In this document: in pieces, positions 34,201 to 43,390 of the stretch | Layout of the letters: every line of letters begins with the position of its first letter | How positions within the stretch are numbered: position 1 is the first letter of the stretch | From: Plazaster borealis | Lineage: Eukaryota; Echinodermata; Asteroidea; Forcipulatida; Labidiasteridae | Direction of reading: 5' to 3' | DNA: 64,000 nt | NCBI GenBank assembly: GCA_021014325.1 | Contig: CM037461.1 | Location: 23,855,376-23,919,375 of the forward strand | Program-made: the position numbers and the translations under genes | The notes under the pieces: generated by a model | The model's input: the letters and a program-made list of their open reading frames with translations, nothing else | Told to the model about the DNA's origin: nothing | Databases searched by the model: none

Positions 34201-35531
34201 ACTGGTACCCGTCTTAGCTACACTGTTCTCTGTGTACATGATACTCGCACCAATAATTGCTGAGCCAACCGTGGAGTATTTATATGCAGTGTTATTAATG
34301 GTGCTAGGTGTTGCATTCCACACGGTGTTTATAAGATATCGATATCATCCTGTTTTGATGGGTAAGTTTCGCTGAAACCGTTTGCGACATTCAAGGATTT
34401 CTCCTTAAAGGCACTAAACACGTTTGGTAATTGTCAAAGACCAGTGAAAATTTGGGCTCAATTGGTCATCGAAGTTGCAAGAAAATGATGAAAGAAAAAA
34501 CATTCTTGTTGTACAAATTTGTGTGCTTTCAGATAGGAGTAAAAACTTCTTGCAAGAAGTTTTTATTATTTTAGTGATAAATTACCTCTTTCTCAAAAAC
34601 TACGTTACTTCAGAAGGAGTCAATTCTCACAATGTTTTATACTATCAACAGCTCTCCGTTGCTCGTTACAAAGTCAGTTTTTATGTTAATGTATATTTTG
34701 AGTAATTACCAAACGTGTACAGTGCCTTTAATAGACCTTTTATGCACCCGACGTTATATGAGTAGGGCGCCCTCGGCTAGAGGTAAAAAAGAAGCTGCCC
34801 ATTGGCTAATCCTGCTCATCACGTGTAAATAGCTGTTTTCCATTGTTTCAGGGTGCACTCCCCTAAATCAACTCCCATAGAAAACAGTGCAAAGTGCTAA
34901 ATATTCAAAAATACACAACAAATACTTGAGAAGTCTCACAGCTTTTTACAGTAAAAGGGAAAATTATTAATTGACTCTTGAACTTTTATTTTCTGCTCAG
35001 TTTGATATGGGGAGTCCCTGGGCCCGTCGAGTTAATTCCTCTCCAAATAAAAACACCCCGTCACCAGTGTAATTTTCCAAACGTCCGAGCATCAATCTTG
35101 AAAAGTTTCCCTACACCTCTCAGCAAATAGAACCATCTTTTTTTAGGGCCTATGTCATCCAAAATACATCCAGTTGGAAGTCAACAACCCCCAGGTCACA
35201 ATTGGGCAACATTTTTACACTGAAACCCTTTTTGGGGACTCTCAAATCTGTCTAATATAGAATATTTTGAGGGCCTACAAAAAAATTAATAAGCTCGACG
35301 CTCTGTTTTCCCATACCCAGTGTGACAAAACCTTTACCGACTAGCATACTCGGTTTTCGTAATTTGAAGACAAGAGCCGGGTAAATGTTTATCATCAATT
35401 TTAAATTGTGCATTTATGCTTCAAGTTATTATTTAATATAATAGAAATCCTCTTTTGTTGCAGATTCGATTACAAAGTTTTTCCAAAAGTTATTTCTGGC
35501 TGGTCTGTCGTCATTTGAATCTGTCACGTGA
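22211..35531 (+). CDS. SLC7-family amino-acid transporter light chain (LAT / b0,+-like)
   Basis: Twelve exons: 22211-22246, 23393-23645, 24556-24801, 25865-25990, 26993-27098, 28193-28237, 29447-29570, 30284-30387, 31957-32053, 33015-33164, 34193-34361 and 35464-35531 (TGA). They encode 507 residues, the usual length for these 12-helix carriers. Family marks are helix 1 with NGIIGSGIFIAPQGVL (GSG at 63-65), then GALCFAELGSQVPQSGG, and REGHM after helix 8. Cys163 in TPGSCPP matches the extracellular cysteine that disulfide-links light chains to an SLC3 heavy chain. Such exchangers move neutral, cationic or cystine substrates across the plasma membrane; which applies cannot be told here. The N-terminus is acidic (DSDEAEDVDDDD). 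Helix 6 reads GLWAFSGIEGVN where relatives usually have an aromatic Gly-Trp motif. The first exon (MWYKTSHRRNVQ) is inferred from the TATA box, ATG, donor and matching phase. Many introns hold MITEs. Confidence 0.92.
22440..23354. mobile_element. Family D MITE interrupted by another element (SLC7 intron 1)
   Basis: The family D left part is at 22440-22610 (GAAACG...AATTTTCACAGGTTAGTTTTAT) and its right end at 23269-23354 (ACAAACAGTGGGTTCCAATT, ACGTATACAATCCCTTTA). Between them lies the element at 22611-23266. Confidence 0.75.
22611..23266. mobile_element. TAGCCC-ended element with hairpins in both termini
   Basis: Flanked by GTTTTATGGT on both sides (10 bp: 22602-22611 and 23269-23278, with one base of uncertainty). 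Ends TAGCCCTGGTAGGAC and GTCCAACCTGGGCTA. Each end carries a hairpin (GGACGTCAG...CTGACGTCC; GGACTCC...GGAGTCC) next to GGGTATAAAG. The duplication size suits a MULE- or hAT-like element. Confidence 0.75.
23998..24320 (+). mobile_element. tRNA-derived SINE, best preserved
   Basis: Head GGCCAAGCGGTTAAGAGCAC (A box) and GGTTCGAGTCCCGG (B box) resemble a Leu/Ser tRNA. The body is CTTGTATCCTTGAGCAAGAT, CGGATGGGACATTAAGCCG, AAAAGAACCCAGAACACTT. No tRNA 3' half or CCA-type closure, so not a tRNA gene. In SLC7 intron 2. Confidence 0.85.
24350..24512. repeat. Interspersed repeat H, copy 1
   Basis: TTTCACAGGTAAAAAACATC...TATAAAACTATAAACACTCA...ACATTCCAAAGACACGACAA matches 30718-30880 closely. The reverse strand looks like a retroelement 3' tail. 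Confidence 0.6.
24864..25344 (+). mobile_element. Family B TTAA MITE (host of a foldback)
   Basis: Begins TTAAAGCAAATGTACAACAT and ends ATGTTGTACATACCCTT. Internal AACCTGTGAAAGTTTAAGCT and ATGTAAGTTATGTGGAAATC match in reverse to 6820 and 54797. In SLC7 intron 3. Confidence 0.75.
24923..25041. mobile_element. 119-bp near-perfect foldback with 8-bp TSD
   Basis: TTAGCCCACCTTGTTGAGCT...AGCTCAACAAGGTGGGCTA, with an inner ATCGGTCTCATAACAC palindrome. It sits between GATGTGAC (24915-24922) and GATGTGAC (25042-25049) inside a family B element. The TAGCCC terminus is shared with 22611-23266. Confidence 0.9.
25432..25770. mobile_element. Family D TTAA MITE
   Basis: TTAA at 25432 and 25767; ends AGGGTCTGTGGTAATGACTC and ATCAAAGGTATACTTACCCT. 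GAATCTGAGAAACGTTACTG is followed directly by its complement, making a tight hairpin. It ends about 95 bases before SLC7 exon 4. Confidence 0.85.
26403..26870 (+). mobile_element. tRNA-derived SINE interrupted by a LINE fragment
   Basis: B box GGGTTCGAACCCCGG is followed by the SINE body. It is broken after TCCAAGGGA (26608) and resumes at AAGGGAGCTGAGATGG (26814), giving a 6-bp AAGGGA duplication. The tail GGCCCAGTGATCAGG...CATCACTGGGCCC forms a hairpin. In SLC7 intron 4. Confidence 0.85.
26609..26813 (+). mobile_element. 5'-truncated CR1/L2-like LINE, C-terminal end
   Basis: Frame 26613-26738 encodes YKNSYFPKTIVDWNALPPAV, then SFKERLETHLSQHI and a stop. This is the characteristic end of LINE reverse-transcriptase polyproteins (the FFPRTI.DWNSLP motif). 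It ends in a GATCCA-repeat tail, as L2/CR1-type elements do. Confidence 0.85.
27134..27459. mobile_element. MULE-like foldback M1, 9-bp TSD
   Basis: TAGTCTTGGTTCCAAGACGC ... GCGTCTTGGAACCAAGACTA between CTAAATAGG (27125-27133) and CTAAATAGG (27460-27468). Inner arms carry CTAGAGGGCGCTATCA. In SLC7 intron 5, 35 bases after the donor. Confidence 0.92.
27600..27940. mobile_element. SINE of the ACACCGATGTG family, arranged as inverted arms
   Basis: Left arm TTACACCGATGTGTATTTTA...GAGTTCTGTGAAAAAATT plus a reversed tRNA head (GGGATTCGAACCCACGAC). The right arm AGAACTCGGGAAAGTACTGA...ACATATCGGTGTAAGGG mirrors the left. In SLC7 intron 5. Confidence 0.78.
28512..28750. mobile_element. Interspersed element with CAGGGTTTGCCCTTAAC ends, copy 2
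   Basis: Same ends and GACTGGCCAGCAGGACCAGT core as 10485-10715, in SLC7 intron 6. Confidence 0.6.
28886..29080. mobile_element. Family G foldback MITE, reference copy
   Basis: Complete copy with inverted ends GGGCCCAATTTCATAGAG...CTCTATGAAATTGGGCCC. Internal CAAAATTATGCTTACCAGAC and GACTGGTATCCTGCTCATTT. In SLC7 intron 6. Confidence 0.85.
30411..30687. mobile_element. MULE-like foldback M2, 9-bp TSD
   Basis: Same TAGTCTTGGTTCCAAGACG ends between GAAGTGAGG (30402-30410) and GAAGTGAGG (30688-30696). Arms include GTAGTCACGAAAACCTAATC. In SLC7 intron 8. Confidence 0.93.
30718..30880. repeat. Interspersed repeat H, copy 2
   Basis: Same as 24350-24512, with extended AT-rich sequence to about 31110 that lacks a partner in the window. 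In SLC7 intron 8. Confidence 0.6.
31249..31426. mobile_element. Family G foldback MITE
   Basis: GGGCCCAATTTCATAAAGC...GCTTTATGAAATTGGGCCC with the CTTAGCAAGA core. In SLC7 intron 8, followed 20 bases on by a family A element. Confidence 0.85.
31449..31822 (+). mobile_element. Family A TTAA MITE, reference copy
   Basis: TTAA at 31449 and 31819. Ends AGGCACTGAACACGTTTGG and CCAAAGGTGTACGATACCT. Length 370, non-coding; a short ORF ([11 protein letters not shown]...) recurs in several copies only because the copies are alike. Confidence 0.9.
32130..32379. mobile_element. MULE-like foldback M3, 9-bp TSD, divergent interior
   Basis: TAGTCTTGGTTCCAAGAAC...GGTCTTGGAACCAAGAATA between ATGTTGGTG (32121-32129) and ATGTTGGTG (32380-32388). 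The interior differs from M1/M2 except for GAGGGCGCT. In SLC7 intron 9. Confidence 0.9.
33213..33586 (+). mobile_element. Family A TTAA MITE
   Basis: TTAA at 33213 and 33583, ends AGGCACTGAACACG and CATGTACAGTGCCT. Begins 48 bases after SLC7 exon 10. Confidence 0.9.
34405..34731 (+). mobile_element. Family A TTAA MITE with internal deletion
   Basis: TTAA at 34405 and 34728. The segment from TGTTCTCACTTGGTG to AACAAGCC is missing. Begins 43 bases after SLC7 exon 11. Confidence 0.9.
34745..34835. repeat. Fragment related to the AGACCTTATGCA element
   Basis: AGACCTTTTATGCACCCGA at 34733 and AGAGGTAAAAAAGAAGCTGC, CCATTGGCTAATCCTGC. Similar in layout to 37606-37779. Confidence 0.4.
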
Positions 35532-35626
35532 GGAAATACCTGGAGCTGACTGAAGCTAGTGTCTAAGAGAGGACCGGTGGTTTTCGTTTCTCGTTGGTCA
35601 AACCAAGATGTCAAGAACCAGTCTCT

Positions 35627-36016
35627 TTAAGGGTATTGTATCTGTTTGGTAATGGAACCCACTGTTTGTTTCAATCCTATATAGTTGTAAATATATACCA
35701 TAAAACTAACCTTAGAAAATTTCATTTCTAAAGGTGGTAGCGTTTCTGAGATTTTGCCGAAAATTTGGAGTGGTCATGTCCACGCAGGAAGAATAATCTG
35801 CAATTGGAGTACACAATCTGAGAAACGTTACTGCAGTAAAACTTATGTTCAAATTTTGAGGGGATAAAAAGTGATATCTTCCATAACTGCAGTACTTCTA
35901 AGTGAAAAGTTTCTCAAAATGCATTATACTATCCAAAGCTGCTGTACTTCTTACCAAGTAAGGTTTTATTGCCATTAATTTTCAGAGTCATTACCAAACA
36001 TATACAGACCCTTTAA
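35627..36016. mobile_element. Family D TTAA MITE in the SLC7 3' UTR
   Basis: TTAA at 35627 and 36013; ends GGGTATTGTATCTGTTTGG and CCAAACATATACAGACCC. Begins about 95 bases after the SLC7 stop. Confidence 0.88.
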
Positions 36017-36061
36017 ATGTTGACACTTTTATACTCGACTCAAGTTTACTCTTTTAATATG

Positions 36062-36154
36062 AATAAAAGTTTGGCCTATTAGTAAAGGGTCTCCACCACC
36101 ACCCCCCCCCCCCCCCGCCCCGGAGAGTGTGTAAAATTTGTTTTAAACAATAAA
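36062..36154 (+). terminator. Candidate polyadenylation signals of the SLC7 gene
   Basis: AATAAA occurs at 36062-36067 and 36149-36154, just past a TTAA-flanked MITE that would fill most of the 3' UTR. A run of C at 36098-36120 separates them. Which one is used cannot be decided here. Confidence 0.35.
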
Positions 36155-36503
36155 CACTTGTTTCTTGTCCTAACTGTTTTAAAGGTATTTGAATAGTTAT
36201 ACTTTGAACTGATTTTATGTTCCCTTTTGACTTTATTTCGCTTAGTTCTGTCTAGAGCTCAAAAGGTATGTTTGTGGCCGTAGAAATGTGCTCGCTCCCT
36301 TGAAACACAAGCAAGGGGCACGTTGCCTGCACCCCACCCATTGACGCCCTTGAGTGTACCTTTATAGGGGGCGTACCTACAATTTATGGAATCGGGTCAG
36401 CATGGGTTTCACTAGGATGAGAATCAATTAAACAATTGTAGAACAGCCAGACCATGCATCTTTCGAATAATTAGGGGAACCTTTTGGGCCCAAAGAATGA
36501 CTG

Positions 36504-37308
36504 CATTTTTGGCGAGCTGCTTTAGCAGAATGCGAGCCTATGTAATACCGATTTTGTCCGTCCGTCCGGCCATCCGTATTGAGACTTTTTGATAAAGTTT
36601 TTGCCTTAAATAGTTTATTGTGTTATGTGATTGTTTTTTGTGTGAATAGACTCACTAAGTGTTGTTAAATATGTTAAAGTTTTCAGGGTATGTTATTACC
36701 GTCTGGAAATTAAACAGCTTCTGTCCGGCCATCCGCATTTGCCTCATAGTGTAAGATAGTTTGTTGTGTAAAATAATTGTTTTTACTCGCAACTGCAGTT
36801 CGTTTGTCTTACAGCCAAAATGTGGTTGGATCCACAGTGTGCTAATGGAAATTGTTAAAAAATGTTAAAGTTTTCAGGGTAAAGTATTACCCTCTGGAAA
36901 TTAAACAGCTTCTGTCCGGCCATCCGCATTTGCCTCATAGTGTAAGATAGTTTGTTGTGTAAAATAATTGTTTTTACTCTCAATTGCAGTTCGTTAGTCT
37001 TACAGCCAAAATGTGGTTGGATCCACAGTGTGCTAATGGAAATTGTTAAAAAATGTTAAAGTTTTCAGGGTAAAGTATTACCCTCTGGAAATTAAACAGC
37101 TTCTGTCCGGCCATCTGCATTGAGACATTTTGTTAAAGTTTTTGCCTCTTTCCCACATTTCAAACCAAGTAGGCAATGGTCAACTACATACTTGTTAATT
37201 GTCCCCACCTCTTTGAACATCAGTTGATCAAATGATTGTTTTTCTATTATTCATTGTTTCTCAATCGGGCGTTCGGCAGCTCGCCATGGCAGCTTCTGCT
37301 GTTCTAGT
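36504..37308. mobile_element. Helentron-like non-autonomous element, copy 2
   Basis: Same ends as 16618-17302, with one more inner tandem block of about 180 bases (TGTGGTTGGATCCACAGTGT units). Downstream of the SLC7 gene. Confidence 0.5.
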
Positions 37309-37389
37309 TATACACAAATTGACCCTTCTTACTGACGTCACATGGCTATAGATAGGTTGCAATATGACGTAAATCGGCCATCTTTACGG

Positions 37390-37779
37390 GCAATTTGGAA
37401 CACACAGTCATGCGAACGGCGTGCAGCACGCGCACATTTCAATAAAACTCATTGCAAGATTGTTTTTTAGTGAACAACGCGGCTGCGTTAATTTCTTGAC
37501 GCACTTGAAAGCGAAAATGCAATTTTCCCGTAAAGATATGGCGTCTACAGACCTAATGGACCTTATAGTTGATCTCTATTATATTGACAATAATAATAGA
37601 GATCAGTAGACCTTATGCATTGACGTCATCCAGCCGCCATCTTAGAGGTAAAACGATGACGAAACGATCGAAACGCACAGATTGTTACGCGCAGCGCACA
37701 GGATTGGCCAATGAACAACCTCCTTTTGACCTCTAGGCGAGGGCACCCTACTGAAATGACATCATGTGCATAAGGTCTA
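37390..37779. mobile_element. TIR elements with (T)AGACCTTATGCA ends
   Basis: 37606-37779 has inverted ends TAGACCTTATGCA and TGCATAAGGTCTA with CGCAGCGCACAGGATTGGCC inside. Just before it, TTGATCTCTATTAT / AATAATAGAGATCA (37570-37605) form a second hairpin. Confidence 0.7.
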
Positions 37780-37830
37780 TTCGGAACTATTTATAGTAAT
37801 GTTGGAGGCAGTGTCATACTGGAATACAAT

Positions 37831-37981
37831 GTTGCACGCTGTGTTGTATACCCGAGTGGCGAATGGCACCCGAGGTGGGAAATGGCACCCGAGGTGGCAA
37901 AGCACCTGAGGTGAAGCCAAGGATACCATTCGCTCCATAGGGTGTACAAAACCCATGGACCCCATCACACAGCGTGCAATT
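37831..37981. mobile_element. Foldback with TTGCACGCTGTGT arms
   Basis: TTGCACGCTGTGTTG is mirrored by CACACAGCGTGCAA. The interior repeats GGCACCCGAGGTGG three times. Confidence 0.6.
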
Positions 37982-38094
37982 ATTGTTTTGATAAGTGTTG
38001 TTTGAAGCTTTGCATTGTGTCGAAAAATAAGAGGTAACTAAAATAAATAAATAGTAAACTTGCGGGTACAACCATGTGTAAAAACTATTTTGTG

Positions 38095-38200
38095 GGAGTG
38101 TTGGCTCTGAAAAGAGCCGGTGGGGTCTCGACGTTTCGAACAGTGCTCGTCGTCTTCAGGAGAATGCTCGTCTTCAGGAGAATGGTTGTTTGGATAGTTG
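38095..38200. repeat. Fragment resembling a Penelope-like element terminus
   Basis: On the minus strand: CTGAAGACGACGAGCACTG, TTCGAAACGTCGAGACCCCA, GGCTCTTTTCAGAGCC hairpin. CTGAAGA and GAAAC spaced by a short stem recall the hammerhead-type motifs described in Penelope-like elements. Tentative. Confidence 0.35.
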
Positions 38201-38639
38201 TGAATTTTTGCTGACATTTTAATATTCTTCTATACTTTGTATTGTAACTAATGTTGCAAATTCTGAAATAAAACTAGTTTTCATTTGCATTATTCCCAAA
38301 ATAAGGCCTTTTTCGGTAGGCCTACTCCTTGTTATAACATTGACTACAGGCCTAAAGATAATCTGATGTTGATGTATAAAAAACAATACATTTTCTGCAT
38401 GCGTGTAAATATATAAAGAAAGTTTATAATATAAAACGAGAATACAAAAATCATTTCATTGTTGATTGTTAATTTTAAAATAGACTTCGCAAAATATTGC
38501 AGGTAAGGCGTCTGCCCACTTGATGGAGATTAAAAAATAAAGTGAACATTTGATACAACTCAACGGTGTGTAGATTTTTATTGCTCACGAACAGTGGCAG
38601 GAAAATGATTGCTTATTATATACGGGCGGATAAAATGAT

Positions 38640-38912
38640 TATAGACCCATTGCATATGACGTCACACTCTCAAAAAGGAGTCAGATCATTGGACGATAGC
38701 TGTTCTCTCTGTGCGTAAAAACGTGCGCGTGACCTCAGCGTATCTGTAGCGTTTCGAGTTCTATAGACCCCGGAACGCGCCTCCGAACAATGCGCGTCAT
38801 TTTGGGTGTCAAAACTCTCCTTTGTGCATGTTTGTATACGATTTTGACACCCAAAATGACACCCAGGATAGGCGCATCTGAGTACGCTGCGCGTTGTGCA
38901 ATGGGTCTATAA
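38640..38912. mobile_element. TIR element TATAGACCCATTGCA, intact copy
   Basis: Ends TATAGACCCATTGCA and TGCAATGGGTCTATA. The interior holds the palindrome TTTTGGGTGTCAAAA / TTTTGACACCCAAAA around a GTGCATGTTTGTATAC centre. Confidence 0.8.
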
Positions 38913-38919
38913 ACAAGCA

Positions 38920-39495
38920 TATAGACCAATCCGACGCGCACCGGGCGCGCAAGTGTTGAGCACCGCGCGCCACTGCTGCGGTGTACATGTGCCTAGTTTT
39001 GTGCACAAAGACATGAGGAAATCATGTTCCTTTTCACTCTTTATGGAAATTAAATGTTTTCCTCAACGACTTACACGATTTCCTTTCCAGGACATCATGA
39101 TATACTAATGTAGATCACTGACCACAGATTATTTGCAACTAAATAGAAACCGAATCATCTTGAAAACGGTGCTTGTCTAAGGTGAGTTAGGGGAAAAAGA
39201 CGCGGAAACTGCATAATAGTTGACATCGGCAGAGTATTTTGTCAGAATTTCAGTATTTTACTCTGTGCTTAATTTTAAAAAATTATCAAGAATGTAGTAA
39301 ATCGTCATATCATGCAGCCATGTCAGAGAAATTTCATAGATTGTCGAGGAAGACATTAAATTTCCATAAAAAAGTGAAAAGGGAAACGATTTTCTCGTGT
39401 CTTTGTGCACAAAATTAGGCACAAGTACACCGTAGCAGTGGCGCGCGGCGCCCATGGCGGCGCCCAGCACTTGCGCGCCTGGATTGGTGTATACG
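38920..39495. mobile_element. Large inverted-repeat element, ACCAATCC ends
   Basis: TATAGACCAATCCGACGCGC, GGCGCGCAAGTG, GTGCACAAAGACATGAGGAA on the left are mirrored at 39300-39495 (GTCTTTGTGCACAAAATTAG, GCACTTGCGCGCC, GGATTGGTGTATA). Abuts the element ending at 38912. Confidence 0.8.
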
Positions 39496-39761
39496 AAGAG
39501 CTAGACAGTTCAACTTCGTGAGAACTTTTTAGTCCCGGCTAAACCGTGGTCCCAATGCAGTAGGGACAGCTACTGTGCATTCATTGAGTAAGGCTCTTAA
39601 TTTTTGTATAAAAACGTAGTCAACATGAAACAAATTGTTAGTTCATTTCACACCAAAGTAGGAAAGAAGGCTGGACGAAACTAAGTGTGTTAACTTTGGT
39701 GAAAATGAGATCCAGTGATTATGAATCTGTCCACAGAGGGACATTGTATAGGGGGCGGTAG

Positions 39762-40238
39762 CCTGAACATCTGACGTCACACTTCGAGGCTCGTGAATAA
39801 CGCCATATTTTTGTTATACCAGCCTGACCGGATGTTACCAGATGTACCTTTGACCTCGCATTCATTTCACACGGAGATTCGCGTCAAATCACTATGTACA
39901 CAGTGAAGGTTAAAGAATAACGGATAAAGACAGACATGGTCTTACATGTCCAATGATTTCATTGGATACAATGATTTCATTGGATAAACATGCAGTGACG
40001 TACAAGCTTTCCATATCTGTGTTATGATTGGTCCGAGGTGGTGTAGTTTGTCAGCTTGCACTTTCGATCGTCTGCATGCAGCGTGTGCATAATGTTTGTA
40101 CATCATGTTGTTTTATACATATGTGTGAATTGACTGCGAATCTGTGACATGACTGCGAGGTCAAAGGCATCTGGCAGCATCCGGTCAGGCAGGTAACTGG
40201 CGTTGTGAGCCTCGAAGTGTGACGTCAGATGTTCAGGT
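39762..40238. mobile_element. Large foldback, CCTGAACATCTGACGTCACA ends
   Basis: About 100-base arms: CCTGAACATCTGACGTCACA, CTTCGAGGCTC, GACCGGATG, CTTTGACCTCGC and their complements. TAG lies at both flanks (39759, 40239), suiting a Harbinger-type 3-bp duplication. The centre of about 270 bases is unique. Confidence 0.82.
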
Positions 40239-40261
40239 TAGGTGTATGTCTGCTATACAAC

Positions 40262-40392
40262 GCGGGCCAAGTTCAAACTATTTGTCGACTAGAGGTCGAT
40301 AATGCCCGGTACCCAACACGTGTTTTTTAGCATGAGTACAGCCTCTAGTCGATAAATGAATGGTCCTTGTACAAACTTGGCCATTATGTCAC
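40262..40392. mobile_element. Foldback with GGCCAAGTTC arms
   Basis: GGGCCAAGTTCAAACTATTT, TCGACTAGAGG mirrored by CCTCTAGTCGA and AAACTTGGCC, with a CACGTG-containing loop. Confidence 0.75.
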
Positions 40393-41067
40393 AAAGTCGT
40401 CCATTTACAAGTCTAAGAATTCTGTGTATGGTGATAAGATTATCATCAGCAATAAAGACGCATCATCTCTTAGAGCTAGTTAAAAGATGCTTATAATCGA
40501 AAAAACTGAAGAGATAAGAAAAGAAACAACAACAACAACATTATTATCAACAACCAACAGCACTACAAACCCTCATCAGACGTTTGCTAGATTAATTGTG
40601 TTCAACTTCTAACCCATATATGAAATTGATCACACAAAGAGCACAAAGTGTAATTTGGGTTCTTTATGCCTCAATATGTTTTTTTTTTATTCTATATATT
40701 GAACAGACAGAAATCTTACTTTGAATTGTCCTGTTCTTCCGGAATTAAACATAATTTATTTTAAGGTTTGTATCGCTTAGCAGTTTATGTTCTTACTCGT
40801 AACAATGTTCGACTAAAAAGGCCATACACAATTGCTTCATCCGGGGGGGGGACCCTGAACGGGTGAGAGAAAGTAACTTTTCGTAAACTGAAATTAATAC
40901 AGCAATTAAACTAAAAATCACCTTTTAAATACTAAAATTAAGACACGAAAGCTGTATGTTCAAATGATAAATGTATATGATACGAAATAACTTCTTACGG
41001 GTGATGATGTTTGCTTGAGTTTTTCTTATTAACTAAATAAATATGCATCGGGGATAAAGTATATAAA

Positions 41068-41345
41068 AAATTTTTTGGTTTTTACCCATACACCGATGTG
41101 TGTTAGCACTGTATACTCAGTACTTTCCCGAGTCCTGTGAAAAAATATCACAGGCTTATTACTCGGGTGGGATTCGAACCCACGACCCTTGCAATTCTAG
41201 AGCAGTGTCATTGCAAGGGTCGTGGGTTCGAATCCCACCCGAGTAATAAGCCTGTGATATTTTTTCACAGGACTCGGGAAAGTACTGAGTATACAGTGCT
41301 AACACACATCGGTGTATGGGTAAAAACCAAAATTTATATACTTTA
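41068..41345. mobile_element. Head-to-head SINE palindrome
   Basis: Two ACACCGATGTG-family SINE copies meet at their tRNA heads near 41205. The arms (CACCGATGTGTGTTAGCACT, GGTGGGATTCGAACCCACGA and complements) are almost identical over about 125 bases. Confidence 0.88.
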
Positions 41346-41369
41346 TCCCCGATGCAAATTTAACATCTA

Positions 41370-41520
41370 TTATAATCGTTGCGGTACCCGCTGCCAAAAC
41401 ATAGGATTCGAACTGCCTCTAGCTACCGGGCAATCTCGGTAGTCTAGTTGGTAAGACACTGCTCTAGAATTGCAAGGGTCGTGGGTTCGAATCCCACCCG
41501 AGTAATAAGCCTGTGATTTA
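41370..41520 (+). mobile_element. Third SINE head next to the palindrome
   Basis: CTCGGTAGTCTAGTTGGTAAGACACTG is an intact A-box region, followed by GTCGTGGGTTCGAATCCCAC and TAATAAGCCTGTGAT. The body is missing. It preserves the full tRNA-like head that the palindrome lacks. Confidence 0.8.
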
Positions 41521-41836
41521 TATAAATTAATATGATAAAACCTAATTAATTATATTTGTTCATTTATTTACAGAACGAATAATTGCTACGATGATTTGTA
41601 GGATACCAGGAAAGGAACAGAAATACCACGATGACGTTTACTCGGTGGAGGGATTTCTTTGTAGAGGAGCTTTTTATCTTTTTCATTTCCGAAATATTTA
41701 AAGTATCAACATTTTGATTTGGGAAAATTAATGAGAATAGCATTTTGAGACAAAACTTTCGTGAAATAGAATAATTTAGCTTCATTTAGTGTTAACTGAA
41801 TCTTGAAATCATGTGGTAATCTTACTGATCGTGTAT

Positions 41837-42240
41837 GATTGAAGGGTCTGTATAAGTTTGGTATGACTCTGAAAATTAATGGCAATAAAAACTTACTTGG
41901 TAAGTAGTGCAGCAGCTATAGTATAATGTATTTTGAGAAACTTTTCACTTAGAAGTACTGCGGTTTATAGAAAAAGATATCACTTTTATCCCACAAAATT
42001 TGAATCAAAGAAGCGTTTCTGACAGTAACGTTTCTCAGGTTGTGTATTCCAATAATGCAGAGTATTCCTTCTGCGTGGACATAACCGCTCCAGATCATTT
42101 CGGCAATATCTCAGAAACGCTACCACCTTTTGAAATGAAATTTTCACAGGTTAGTTTTATATTATGTGTCTACAACTAGGCCTATATAGGATTGAAACAA
42201 ACAGTGGGTTCCAATTACCAAACGTATACAATCCCTTTAA
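41837..42240. mobile_element. Family D TTAA MITE
   Basis: Left end worn (GATTGAAGGGTCTGTATAAG). Right end ACGTATACAATCCCT TTAA. Full internal family core. Confidence 0.82.
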
Positions 42241-43249
42241 TTACGATATTGATCAATTATTAATAGAGACTTCTTTCGTTTATTGCATCACTAAAAAAAA
42301 AATCCCATTCACATAATAAAATGAACTACCTAAATAAATGCAAAGATTAGAGCACCGAGTTCTATGTGCTCTTATTTATTTTTGTCAAATCACTTTTTTC
42401 CCCCTATAAACAAAATGTGATAAATATAACCGCGACGATCGACCTATATTGCACGTGCTTCAAGATTTCAAAAGTGAAGTGGACGGTCGGTTGAACAAAA
42501 ATTATTATTATGTTTCTAAGATTTGCGAAGATGTTTACATTTTACAACTATTTGTAAATCACTCTTTTATTTATGTTGGTTCAAACCGTATCCAATGAAT
42601 GGAATTTATTTAAACAAAACAAAACGAAACAAAATCTGTTTAAGTTCTATCCTCAGACAGGCCCGATTGACATGGTCTATGACCCTATAGGCAGTGTGAC
42701 TCATGGGCTCGGAATCTCCAGACTTTCCCCATAGGCTTGTTCACAAAAAATACTGCGTTTTTACAGTTAAACACATACTAATTAACCCAAAACAAATTAA
42801 CAATTTAAAATATGTTATTTATTTTTTTTGTCAAACTCTCTCTACAACCTCTGGAAATGTTATTAGCTTTGAAAACAATATGGAATCCACATTACAAAGG
42901 AGTTACACACGTTTCCCCACGGGCTACTGGCTGCAGTACCCTAGGGCAGTCGTGTAAATCTGACAGGGGCGGGGCATCGCATGGGTTAAAACAATTTGTC
43001 AGTCACGAAAACTCGTACGCTCTCAAGATAGTAGGCTACACTGTCTAGTGTGTGTATGATTGTAACTAAAGAAGTTTAATGGTATTGATTGAATAAAGGC
43101 GTGACCACTGCAACTTAAAGATAGTCTCTAGTCCTCTTTGCTATTATACTAGCGTCTTGTTGTGGGTTTATATACCCATGGTTCAAAATAGGGCCCGGGG
43201 CTCGCGTAAGTTTTTCTTTACGCAGCGAGGGGTTTTATGCCAATGAGAG
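42241..43249. other. Intergenic stretch, no supported feature
   Basis: AT-rich to about 42660, then a moderately GC-balanced stretch with short ORFs but no family similarity I can name. Confidence 0.4.
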
Positions 43250-43390
43250 ACTTTGGAACGCTAGGTGGCAGCAGACTTACCAGGTAAATTACCATTGTTT
43301 ACGTAGTTCTGAGCATGCGCACATTACCGAGAACAATGGATTTACCTGGTAAGTCTGCTACCACCTAGCGTCTCGAAAGTCCCCCATTCA
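43250..43390. mobile_element. Foldback MITE, GGTGGCAGCAGACTTACC family, copy 2
   Basis: Nearly identical to the copy at 1733, including the centre and the terminal AAAGTCCCCCATT. No clear target duplication is seen. A decayed relative is at about 57572-57900. Confidence 0.75.

Noticed and set aside
11290..34705. Recurrent small ORF starting [11 protein letters not shown] (11290, 31566, 33330, 34475)
   Set aside because: It is the same non-coding family A MITE copied several times. There is no codon-level conservation, and frames break in other copies.
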